Shown here one piece after another: positions 46,320 to 54,342 of a DNA stretch of 64,000 bases. Every line of letters begins with the position of its first letter. The stretch's first letter is position 1. A model generated the notes under the pieces. That model saw only the letters and a list, made by a program, of their open reading frames with translations. It made no database searches and was not told the DNA's origin. The DNA comes from Bacillota bacterium (GTDB lineage Bacteria; Bacillota; Clostridia; Lachnospirales; Lachnospiraceae): NCBI GenBank assembly GCA_023439125.1, contig JAEXOU010000010.1, positions 76,684-140,683 of the forward strand, written 5' to 3'. The position numbers and the translations under genes are program-made.

Positions 46320-46356
46320 AAAAAAGCCCTGAAACCATTAGATCTCAAGGCTTTTT
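46320..46356 (-). terminator. tRNA-Trp terminator
   Basis: On the minus strand, stem AAAGCC-TTGA with the complementary TCA-GGGCTTT followed by a T run. Confidence 0.8.
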
Positions 46357-46361
46357 ATTAA

Positions 46362-46434
46362 CAGGGGCAGTAGGATTTGAACCCACGACCTGCGGTTTTG
46401 GAGACCGTTATTCTACCAGCTGAACTATACCCCT
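46362..46434 (-). tRNA. trnW: tRNA-Trp (CCA)
   Basis: 73-nt cloverleaf. Acceptor AGGGGTA pairs with TGCCCCT, discriminator G, anticodon loop CTCCAAA gives CCA, T-arm contains GGGTTCAAATCC. CCA is not encoded. A duplicated 3' fragment lies 1.5 kb away at 44815-44835. Confidence 0.96.
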
Positions 46435-46574
46435 ATTTGTTGTACGGCTTCACCGTGCTTAAATATATTACTATGAATTGTTTGAATTGTCAATACCATT
46501 CTGAATAATTTTTTTAATTTAGGCAAATAAATAATTAATTTGCAAACCTAACTTCCACCCCATCAATTTCATTC

Positions 46575-46771
46575 GTCATTTTGCACATCGATTAACTTGC
46601 TAAAAATGGGATGACATACATAATTCAGAAGCAACTGTTATGAAGTCGTCGGTACTTGGGGCCTGTATTTTAGGCCCTTATGTACCGTTACGGCTTCATT
46701 CAAGCGAAAGCGTGTTGCGGATGAATTATGTTTGTCATCCCATATCAGAGCATTTCATTGTGCAAAATGAC
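46575..46771. repeat. repeat family 2, copy 1 (197 bp, three-way-junction fold)
   Basis: Ends GTCATTTTGCACA and TGTGCAAAATGAC are inverted. Inside is a long stem (ATGGGATGACA..ACATAATTC with GAATTATGT..TGTCATCCCAT), then GCAA/TTGC, then two arms: TGAAGTCGT-GGTAC / GTACC-ACGGCTTCA topped by GGGCC/GGCCC, and CAAGC-GAAA-GCGTG with a GAAA loop. Confidence 0.85.
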
Positions 46772-46776
46772 TTCAA

Positions 46777-46972
46777 TCATTTTGCACATCGATTAACTTG
46801 CTAAAAATGAGATGACATACATAATTCAGAAGCAACTGTTATGAAGTCGTCGGTACTTGGGGCCTGTCTTTTAGGCCCTTATGTACCGTTACGACTTCAT
46901 TCAAGCGAAAGCGTGTTGCGGATGAATTATGTTTGTCATCTCATTCTCATAACATTGCTATGTGCAAAATGA
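46777..46972. repeat. repeat family 2, copy 2 (196 bp)
   Basis: About 95 percent identical to copy 1 over the core and directly adjacent to it in the same orientation. The differences fall in pairs that preserve stems: ATGAGATGACA now faces TGTCATCTCAT (copy 1: GGG/CCC) and ACGACTTCA replaces ACGGCTTCA opposite TGAAGTCGT. Confidence 0.85.
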
Positions 46973-46982
46973 AGTCCTATAT

Positions 46983-48383
46983 CTAAACTAATCTTCTACC
47001 CATTAAGACACCCATAACAGAAGCCATCATAAGGCCACGAGTCCATCCAGAGGAATCACCTAGGCAATGTAAGCCTTGTATATTTGTAGTAAATTGATCA
47101 TCCATCTTGATTCGATTACTATAGAACTTTAATTCAGGGGAATATAATAATGTTTCAGTACTTGCAAAACCAGGTACTACATTATCAACAGCCTGAATAA
47201 AGTTTATGATATTCGTCATTGCACGATATGGCATTGCTGCTGTAATATCTCCTGCTACCGCATCTGGTAACGTCGGACGAACATTACTCTGGCTTAATTC
47301 CTTTGGCCAAGTTCTCTTACCAGAAAGGATGTCACCGTAACGTTGAACTAGGATGTGTCCACAACTTAACATATTAGTTAATTCACCAACCTTTTGCGCA
47401 TAAGCAATTGGTTGATTGAACGGTTGATTAAAGTTATGAGAAACCAAGATTGCCAAGTTCGTATTATTGGATTTTGTCTCCTTATAGGAATGTCCATTAA
47501 CAACCGCCAAATCATTGTCATAATTCTCTTGACTTACGAAACCGCCTGGGTTCTGACAAAACGTTCTAACTTTATTCTTAAATGGTGCTGGATATCCGAT
47601 TAACTTCGATTCATAAAGAACCTTATTGACATCCTCCATAATCTCATTACGAACTTCAACACGTACACCAATATCAACAGTTCCTGGCTGATGAGCAATA
47701 TCATGTTCTTCACATAAATTCTCTAACCAATCAGCACCTTTTCTTCCAGTAGCTACAATAATATTAGTACCCATCAATTCAAGAACATCGTCATGATGAA
47801 GTGTATTCTCTATAATTGCACCTTTACATACATTATCTTCTATAATTAAATTATTACAGTGGTAATCAAAATAAATTTCTACACCGTTATTAAGTAAGAA
47901 TTGTTCGATGCTATGATAAATTTCTTGAGCTTTTTCTGTACCAAGATGACGTATTGGGCAATCGACAAGCTTAAGACCAGCCTGAATTGCACGTCTACGA
48001 ATCTCCTTCGTCTTCTCTGGTTCACTAACTCCCTCAATCTTTTGATCGGCACCAAATTCAAGATAAATCTGATCCGTATAATTAATTGTTTCTTGTGCCA
48101 AGTCTTCGCCAATTAATGTTGGGAGATCTCCTCCAACCTCGTAACTTAAAGAAAGTTTACCATCTGAAAATGCACCTGCGCCAGAAAATCCAGTTGTAAT
48201 ATGGCAATATGGCTTACAATTAACACATTGTTTTGTTTTTGTTTTTGGACAACGACGCTTCTCTACAGGCTTTCCCTTCTCAACTATAGCAATAGTTTTC
48301 TTGCTACCTTTTTTAATCATCTCCAAAGCTGTAAAAATACCCGCTGGCCCTGCACCTATAATAACAACATCATATTGCTTCAT
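46983..48383 (-). CDS. FAD-dependent dehydrogenase, COG2509 type
   Basis: 466 residues. The N-terminal Rossmann motif VVIIGAGPAGIFTALEM binds FAD, and a C-terminal GDSSGWTRGLMMASVMG closes the FAD site. Between them is a Cys-rich loop CPKTKTKQCVNCKPYCH at about 43-60 and a GFSGAGAFSDGKL stretch. COG2509 enzymes are widespread in anaerobes with no settled substrate; the Cys loop could bind metal or an Fe-S cluster. AAGGAAG precedes the ATG. Its 3' end is 10 bp from the second family 2 repeat. Confidence 0.82.
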   Translation of the reverse strand: MKQYDVVIIGAGPAGIFTALEMIKKGSKKTIAIVEKGKPVEKRRCPKTKTKQCVNCKPYCHITTGFSGAGAFSDGKLSLSYEVGGDLPTLIGEDLAQETINYTDQIYLEFGADQKIEGVSEPEKTKEIRRRAIQAGLKLVDCPIRHLGTEKAQEIYHSIEQFLLNNGVEIYFDYHCNNLIIEDNVCKGAIIENTLHHDDVLELMGTNIIVATGRKGADWLENLCEEHDIAHQPGTVDIGVRVEVRNEIMEDVNKVLYESKLIGYPAPFKNKVRTFCQNPGGFVSQENYDNDLAVVNGHSYKETKSNNTNLAILVSHNFNQPFNQPIAYAQKVGELTNMLSCGHILVQRYGDILSGKRTWPKELSQSNVRPTLPDAVAGDITAAMPYRAMTNIINFIQAVDNVVPGFASTETLLYSPELKFYSNRIKMDDQFTTNIQGLHCLGDSSGWTRGLMMASVMGVLMGRRLV

Positions 48384-48534
48384 TTACATCTTCCTTTCAT
48401 TGGATAGCACAATTAGGCTTCCCCTTATTCGTAATTTATTAGAAATTTTATCCACAAAAACCACATGACAATTATATAAGAAGTCAATTCATAAGTCAAG
48501 AATTCGAAAGCTTGAAATTAATATTAGAACATCT

Positions 48535-49200
48535 TTATTTGCGAATTTTCTTTTCTATGAACTGAAAAATACTTTCAATTATAATCGTTGCAATTAGATA
48601 GCAAATAATGCTCACAGCAATCGAAAAGAAAGGGTACATCGTTCGTTGACCAATTCGATTCATTACTTCGGTTAAATCATTTACTGTGATGTAGCCAACA
48701 ATCGTAGTCCACTGTAATATTTGTATGCACAGACGTTTTGTCATAAATAGCGTATCTTCAAGCATCTGTGGTAAAGTTACAGTAAAATACACTTGTCGCA
48801 AGCGTTTTATGATCACCTCATCTTGTTCCTCGCTCGCTTTCTTAACCTGTCTTGCTAATATTTCAGACATGTTGCCTGCTCCATACATGCCAATTGTAAT
48901 TCCCGATAATAAGGTAAGATTCAGGTTCACATTTTTAAATACTACATAATACATCAATAAAAGTAATAATAAAACAGGTGTGCTTCGTAAAAGGAAACTA
49001 ATTGCTGAACAGATGGCACATATGATTCTTTGATCATAAGACATAAAATAGCTAATAAGTGCTCCGAGAATAAAAGTTACGCCCCATGCAATCATAGTAA
49101 TTGCAAAAGTAACGATGACACTTTTTATTATAATGTAATAAGCATCTCCGGAGATTAGGTTATTGTTAACCGCATCCATCAAATTACTTAATATACTCAT
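48535..49200 (-). CDS. polar-amino-acid-type ABC permease with degenerate coupling motif
   Basis: 221 residues, about five membrane segments. Related to His/Glu/Gln permeases: FLLRSTPVLLLLLLMYY corresponds to the family R-G-T-P-L block, and VTLPQMLEDTLFM plus LQWTTIVGYITVNDLTEV to the later conserved blocks. The EAA-x3-G loop that contacts the ATPase reads EEQDEVIIKRLRQVYF, with Ala-Ala and Gly lost. It follows the substrate-binding protein by 9 bp and is the last gene of the array. No ATPase gene is encoded in the window. Confidence 0.78.
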   Translation of the reverse strand: MSILSNLMDAVNNNLISGDAYYIIIKSVIVTFAITMIAWGVTFILGALISYFMSYDQRIICAICSAISFLLRSTPVLLLLLLMYYVVFKNVNLNLTLLSGITIGMYGAGNMSEILARQVKKASEEQDEVIIKRLRQVYFTVTLPQMLEDTLFMTKRLCIQILQWTTIVGYITVNDLTEVMNRIGQRTMYPFFSIAVSIICYLIATIIIESIFQFIEKKIRK

Positions 49201-49209
49201 ATTAGCCCC

Positions 49210-50064
49210 CTATTCTAAAACCAGATAGGAATACTTATACATTGAATAGTATCCATCTGTCATAATGTAATTCTTTTGATCTGTTAAGGTACTTTTACTC
49301 GTACCATAGCAAAATAGTAAATCTACCTTACCACCCATTAAGCTAGAAAATGCAGTGTCATTTCGAAGTGTTACAAACTGAACATCTTTATGAAGTAATT
49401 TACCAATTTCATTCATGAGAGCAACGGAAAATCCATACGGCTCTAATTCGATATCAACTAAGTCAATTGGCCATACAGCTCCTGTGACACCAACATATAA
49501 GGTCTGATTACTATCGATAATCTCTTCCATATCAGATGGAGTGTATTTTGCTGCTGCCGATGCATTCGTAACATAATACTCCTGTAGTTCCTGAAGCTTA
49601 CCATCCTTTTTAAGAGAAGCTAATGCAGAGTTTAGTTCATCGAGTAGCTGTGTACGATCAGGCTTTACAGCCATCGCAAACTCTAATCGTGGTTGTTCAC
49701 TGTCTGGCGTTGGAACCTCCTTCAAGCCTTTCTCCATTTGTAATAAATAATTTACAGTTACATCTGGAAACCATGCAGCTTGTATCTCATTTGATCGTAA
49801 TGCTGATAAAGTCTCAAAAACATCCTGATAGGAATGATAGTTTTGAAGTTTAACACCAAGTAAACTTTCAAATAAGATTTTTGTACTATTATCTGGCATC
49901 CGTGAAGAAACTCCTCCAAGGGTTGTCCTTTCCATCTCTCCAACCGTTTCTATGTTTGGAGATACTACTCCTTTATCTTCCCTAAATAAGCCAAAACTTG
50001 CAGAAAGTATGACAATAGCAAATAGTATGGCTACTGTAATTACTTTATTCTTGGTATTTATCAT
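49210..50064 (-). CDS. membrane-anchored solute-binding protein (SBP_bac_3), apparently circularly permuted
   Basis: 284 residues. N-terminal transmembrane anchor at about 8-28, no lipobox. Residues about 40-165 look like lobe 2 plus the C-terminal helix of a family 3 binding protein: YQDVFETLSALRSNEIQAAW, then LLDELNSALASLKKDGKLQELQEYY. Residues about 180-284 look like lobe 1, normally N-terminal: TLYVGVTGAVWPIDL, GFSVALMNEIGKLL, DTAFSSLMGGKVDLLF. Total size equals one SBP, so the order is lobe 2-lobe 1. It overlaps the propeller gene by ATGA, implying coupling. Ligand unknown. Confidence 0.78.
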   Translation of the reverse strand: MINTKNKVITVAILFAIVILSASFGLFREDKGVVSPNIETVGEMERTTLGGVSSRMPDNSTKILFESLLGVKLQNYHSYQDVFETLSALRSNEIQAAWFPDVTVNYLLQMEKGLKEVPTPDSEQPRLEFAMAVKPDRTQLLDELNSALASLKKDGKLQELQEYYVTNASAAAKYTPSDMEEIIDSNQTLYVGVTGAVWPIDLVDIELEPYGFSVALMNEIGKLLHKDVQFVTLRNDTAFSSLMGGKVDLLFCYGTSKSTLTDQKNYIMTDGYYSMYKYSYLVLE

Positions 50065-51821
50065 TTTACCGTCACCCCAACGATTTTTTCATTTCTAGTT
50101 CCTACGACAATGTGGTTATCAAATACAGCACAAGTTGCTTCTATGCCTCCACCACCTAGGTATACTCGGTCCTTAATCACTCCGTTGGTAGCATCAATCA
50201 ACATTAGGTTGCCATCATAACCACCTTGAATCAGATAAGCTCGTCCATCTTTCGTATAAACGATGTTCATTGAGCTCCATGAATCTGTACCTGGGTCAAT
50301 TTTCCAGGCTTCCTCTCCAGTTTCTTTATTTAATGCGACAAGGTACCCACTATCAACCTTTGGAGTCTTAGATACAAAGTAGAAGATATAATCTGATACT
50401 ACACCCTTTCCAGATACACCAGTTGCTAAAAATCCACCTGCAAGACCTTTCACGGTATGAACCTCATATGGCTTTCTCCAGATTACCTCACCTGACATTG
50501 CATTTAACTTAAATACATTCGCTTCCCCCATGTTGTGACTATTCGTCTGATATTTAAGAGTAGTAGCCACATAAAGATATTTGTTACCAGCCTCGTCTTC
50601 TTCAAAAATCACACTGGAGTTAACGTCATCGAATACATCCTGTGTCCAAACAAGCTGCATTGTATTCAAATCCACACAATATACTACCCCACCGTTATCT
50701 CCAAGGAAGAGATAATTTTGCCATACGCTAGCACTACTTTCACTTCCCCACAAATAACCATCTTCCGAATTCCTCGCTGCACTATAGACAGCTTTTACTT
50801 CTTCGGAAGGATTGATGGATAATTCACCAGTAGCCTTATTGTACTTTGTATTTAGCTTTAATGTATAAATAACTCCATTCTCTCCAATTGCAATTAGAGT
50901 ATCTGTTTCTTTATGAAAAATGGCTGAACTATCAAAAGCATGCCATATACGAGGTGCAATTGGATCATTGTCTGCAAACTCGTAAAGCTTTTTGCCATCA
51001 ATTAAGCTATAAATATAGATCCTTGGACTAATACACTCCCCAAACACACCTGTTTGTGCATCTCCAGAACCAAGAACTAAAATCGGTGCTTCTCCTGGAT
51101 ATAGAGAACAAGTCCCCTTAAAAGTCATCCCAACATTGACCGCATCGCGAGTTGGTTCTCCTGTCTTGGCATCAAGAAAATGGATAAATCCATCCATTCC
51201 TGGATAAATAACTTCAATAAGGTCTTCCTTATTTTTTGCAGAAGCATATAAATTCATTACCTTCTTTGTTTGCTCATCCCACTGAATTAATAAAGGTTGG
51301 CCTGTCCAACCATTCCCAGACCAATAGTCAACACCATTACTTTTTAAAACCTTACCAGTAGAATAACTCCAAATCTGGTCATCGAAGACTTCTTGTGTAA
51401 TGGTTGCTGTTCCATAAGCTTGTAAATTTCGATTATAATCTCCCCTAAAAGTCGTTATGCCCTTCCAGTTTGTAAAGTTTTTAAGCTCCTTGGACGTAAA
51501 ATATATTTTGTCCTTTCTAGAATAACTAGTGACATCTTTTCCATCCACTTGGATTCTTGTTGTGATTCCCAACAAGCTAGGTTCTGTTGCTGTCGTAGCT
51601 TTTGCTACAGTTGCATTCGCATTGATTTTATTTCCAAGATTTTGTTGAACTTTCAAACTACCTTGTGTATCGTGTGAATAGTTATAAATGTATTTGATAT
51701 TACCAACCTTGACTAATAGTTTAAAGCCACGATATCCTAGAAACAAAGCAACAATTGCTAATGTGACTAAAAATATGCGCAGTTTATACTTCTTAATTGT
51801 ATTCATAACTCGTTTCACCAC
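50061..51821 (-). CDS. membrane-anchored PQQ-type beta-propeller protein
   Basis: 586 residues. N-terminal transmembrane helix at about 15-36, then an extracellular beta-propeller with repeated blades ending in patterns such as DAKTGEP, LNTMQLVWTQDV, NAMSGEVIWRKPY, NKETGEEAWKIDPG and DATNGVIKDRVYLG. PQQ-ligand residues are not evident, so it is probably a structural or ligand-sensing propeller like BamB. Start is GTG at 51821 with AGAGGA upstream; an ATG further in is possible. It is joined to the solute-binding protein by a 4-bp overlap. Confidence 0.8.
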   Translation of the reverse strand: MVKRVMNTIKKYKLRIFLVTLAIVALFLGYRGFKLLVKVGNIKYIYNYSHDTQGSLKVQQNLGNKINANATVAKATTATEPSLLGITTRIQVDGKDVTSYSRKDKIYFTSKELKNFTNWKGITTFRGDYNRNLQAYGTATITQEVFDDQIWSYSTGKVLKSNGVDYWSGNGWTGQPLLIQWDEQTKKVMNLYASAKNKEDLIEVIYPGMDGFIHFLDAKTGEPTRDAVNVGMTFKGTCSLYPGEAPILVLGSGDAQTGVFGECISPRIYIYSLIDGKKLYEFADNDPIAPRIWHAFDSSAIFHKETDTLIAIGENGVIYTLKLNTKYNKATGELSINPSEEVKAVYSAARNSEDGYLWGSESSASVWQNYLFLGDNGGVVYCVDLNTMQLVWTQDVFDDVNSSVIFEEDEAGNKYLYVATTLKYQTNSHNMGEANVFKLNAMSGEVIWRKPYEVHTVKGLAGGFLATGVSGKGVVSDYIFYFVSKTPKVDSGYLVALNKETGEEAWKIDPGTDSWSSMNIVYTKDGRAYLIQGGYDGNLMLIDATNGVIKDRVYLGGGGIEATCAVFDNHIVVGTRNEKIVGVTVK

Positions 51822-51873
51822 TTCTACTTCCTCTCACTCTACTTTCTATCATTACATCTATTGTCTATTCTTT

Positions 51874-52296
51874 TTAATTCTTGTCGAATGTATCTGACTT
51901 TAATATATAACATGTTTCATTCATAATCTCTCTATGGTCTGCTACCTGCATTTCCATCTCATGTATTGTATCACTCTGTATCAACTGTTCTTCCATAATA
52001 GTATGTAGACGTTTGCTAACCTCGGTTAACATGGATCTCTGTTCTCCAAACATTTGAGTTATTTTGTCGATCTCTTGATTATCAATGTCGGAATTTCTTT
52101 TGGATACAATAATTTTTTCTATCTGCTCATTCATTGCTTCTATTTTCATCGTTATAATGTTAAAATCGACTGCAAGCTCTGAAAAAAGATTAGCAACCTT
52201 ATCGTGCTGATTGATTGAATCAAAAGAATTCTTCTCAATCAGCTCCTGTGAGGCAGTTAAAGCTTCAATCACCTGTTTAAACTGTTCTGGTTGCAT
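51874..52296 (-). CDS. predicted coiled-coil protein of unknown function
   Basis: 140 residues, mostly helical with heptad-like spacing (LFSELAVDFNIITMKIEAMNEQIEKI and following). No membrane segment or recognised motif. GGGAGG precedes the ATG. It lies between radA and the propeller gene with small gaps, so it is probably cotranscribed. The pattern resembles chemotaxis-receptor-type helical stalks, but similarity is too weak for a name. Confidence 0.6.
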   Translation of the reverse strand: MQPEQFKQVIEALTASQELIEKNSFDSINQHDKVANLFSELAVDFNIITMKIEAMNEQIEKIIVSKRNSDIDNQEIDKITQMFGEQRSMLTEVSKRLHTIMEEQLIQSDTIHEMEMQVADHREIMNETCYILKSDTFDKN

Positions 52297-52314
52297 AATA
52301 GTAACCTCCCTTAT

Positions 52315-53688
52315 TTATTCGTGAAGTACTGAATTAAGTTCTCTAATATTACGTACACCAATTAATTGTATACCACTTACTTTGATATGCTCCTTGTTAA
52401 CTTGAGGAAGTACGCACACTTCATATCCCATTTTTTTTGCATCTAGGACACGCTGCTCTGCCATACTAACAGCTCGTACTTCACCTGTTAGTCCAACTTC
52501 ACCAAACACAATTGTCTTGCTATTTAATGATTTATTGCGATAAGAAGAAAGAATTGCACAAACAATAGCCAAATCTAATGCCGGTTCATTTATTCTCATA
52601 CCACCAGCAACATTCACATATGCATCACAAGATGCCAACTGAATACCTAATCTTTTTTCAAGCACAGCCATTAATAGATTCACTCGATTGTAATCAGTTC
52701 CAGCCGCTGTACGTCTCGGCATATTGTAGTAGGTTTGGCACACAAGTGCTTGAACCTCAACTAACATAGTTCTTGTTCCTTCAATCGATGCAGCAATGAT
52801 GGAACCAGGTTCATTCTCCGGCTTTCCTTGCAACATATACTCAGAAGGATTTGTAATCTCGATCAGACCATTATTCTTCATTTCGAAGACACCAACTTCA
52901 TTCGTTGACCCAAAGCGATTCTTTACTGCTCGTAAAATACGATAAGCTGCTGTATTGTCACCTTCAAAATATAAAACTGTATCAACCATGTGCTCTAAAA
53001 CACGTGGACCAGCAACAACACCCTCCTTTGTTACATGTCCAACGATAAAAATAGTAATTCCAAGTCCCTTCGCCATATGCATTAGAGTACCAGTTGATTC
53101 ACGAACTTGGCTAACACTTCCAGGAGAAGCTGCAACCTCCTCTTTATACATTGTCTGTATAGAATCAACTACCATAATTTCTGGCTTGTCTTTTTCAACA
53201 ATAGTTTCAATATGATCTAGATTCGTTTCAGAAAGTAATAGCAAATCACCCGTAAATTGTCCAAGTCTCTCTGCTCTCATTTTTATCTGACGTAATGACT
53301 CTTCTCCTGAAACATAAAGCACCTTTTTCTTTTGCTCCGATAACAATTTACACATTTGAAGCAAAAGTGTCGACTTCCCAATTCCAGGGTCACCACCGAC
53401 TAAAACAAGTGAGCCACTTACAATACCACCACCCAACACTCGGTCAAACTCACTTATTCCGATACGAATCCTTTCATCTTCATTCGTTTGAACAGTAGAT
53501 AAAAACTTTGGCTCCGAAAAGTTCCCTACAGATGATCTACCAATGGATGATTTTACTCCTGATGTCTTTTTTACAACTGGTTCCTCCGTAAATGAATTCC
53601 AACATTTACAGCCAGGACATTGTCCCACCCATTTCGCTGATTCATATCCACATTCCTTACAGAAAAAAACTGTACTTTTCTTTGCCAT
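52315..53688 (-). CDS. radA: DNA repair/branch-migration protein RadA (Sms)
   Basis: 457 residues. Zinc finger FFCKECGYESAKWVGQCPGC at the N-terminus, RecA-like ATPase with Walker A GGDPGIGKSTLL, the RadA-specific KNRFGSTNE motif at about 250 and a C-terminal Lon-protease-like domain (GGMRINEPALDLAI). It processes recombination intermediates. It lies downstream of clpC, a common order in Firmicutes. The start is supported by AAGGAA. Confidence 0.95.
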   Translation of the reverse strand: MAKKSTVFFCKECGYESAKWVGQCPGCKCWNSFTEEPVVKKTSGVKSSIGRSSVGNFSEPKFLSTVQTNEDERIRIGISEFDRVLGGGIVSGSLVLVGGDPGIGKSTLLLQMCKLLSEQKKKVLYVSGEESLRQIKMRAERLGQFTGDLLLLSETNLDHIETIVEKDKPEIMVVDSIQTMYKEEVAASPGSVSQVRESTGTLMHMAKGLGITIFIVGHVTKEGVVAGPRVLEHMVDTVLYFEGDNTAAYRILRAVKNRFGSTNEVGVFEMKNNGLIEITNPSEYMLQGKPENEPGSIIAASIEGTRTMLVEVQALVCQTYYNMPRRTAAGTDYNRVNLLMAVLEKRLGIQLASCDAYVNVAGGMRINEPALDLAIVCAILSSYRNKSLNSKTIVFGEVGLTGEVRAVSMAEQRVLDAKKMGYEVCVLPQVNKEHIKVSGIQLIGVRNIRELNSVLHE

Positions 53689-53731
53689 TGTTTCCTTACT
53701 CCCTCACTCTAATATAACATCTATTCGTCTT

Positions 53732-53775
53732 AAAAAGCCATTATGCCGCCTTTTTAGGGCGGCATAGAAGCTTTT
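53732..53775 (-). terminator. terminator of the 53785-54198 gene
   Basis: On the minus strand, AAAAGC..TATGCCGCC pairs with GGCGGCATA..GCTTTTT. It stands between this gene and radA, so radA probably has its own or read-through transcription. Confidence 0.82.
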
Positions 53776-53784
53776 GGACACATA

Positions 53785-54198
53785 TTAACACTTGATGACT
53801 CTGATTTGAACTTCCTTTTCAGCAGAAAGTTCTACACTTAGAACAAGCTTTCCACCAAGATTAGTTTTCATCTTGCCAACATTAGTTTCATCAATTAAGA
53901 TTTTATACTCTTTTTCCGCTTCCAATTCTAAAGTTATCTGAGCGTCCTCACTACCACTTACAAAAAAACATACTTCCTTCTCTGTGATATTCATATGAGA
54001 TACTGCTGTACCTGGAACTGACTCATAGATAAATAGACCATTTTTTTCTAATTTTGTTATCTCATTATAAGTTTTAACTTTATACAAATCACCATTATGC
54101 TCAAAATCAGACATTTTGGATTTCACTTCCAATGTGTAATCTCCAAAGCTTATGGAACCATCCTTCTCTTCACGAATTAAAGCTTCATGCAATGCCAT
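53785..54198 (-). CDS. conserved-looking hypothetical, beta-rich cytosolic protein
   Basis: 137 residues. AGGAGG lies 8 nt before the ATG at 54198, the best start. The protein is largely beta strand (ITLELEAEKEYKILID, KLVLSVELSAEKEVQIRVIKC), without signal peptide or membrane helix. I do not recognise the family with confidence. It sits between clpC and radA and ends in a strong terminator. A stress-related role would be guilt by association only. Confidence 0.6.
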   Translation of the reverse strand: MALHEALIREEKDGSISFGDYTLEVKSKMSDFEHNGDLYKVKTYNEITKLEKNGLFIYESVPGTAVSHMNITEKEVCFFVSGSEDAQITLELEAEKEYKILIDETNVGKMKTNLGGKLVLSVELSAEKEVQIRVIKC

Positions 54199-54342
54199 TT
54201 CCTTATCCTCCTGGTCGTTTCCCAAGTACTGTTTTATACCTAAAATAATGCAGTACCTGCAAACATATTTTATATCATTATTATAATATAAACCATTTCA
54301 TAATGCTACTAAATATTTGTTGTTTCTCGGAGTTTTAACTGT

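Noticed and set aside
46132..46338. 68-codon minus-strand ORF between the serine hydrolase and tRNA-Trp
   Set aside because: No ribosome site or recognisable protein pattern; it begins in the tRNA terminator and overlaps the start of the hydrolase gene region.
46575..46972. CRISPR array
   Set aside because: Only two long copies, no short repeat-spacer pattern and no cas genes.
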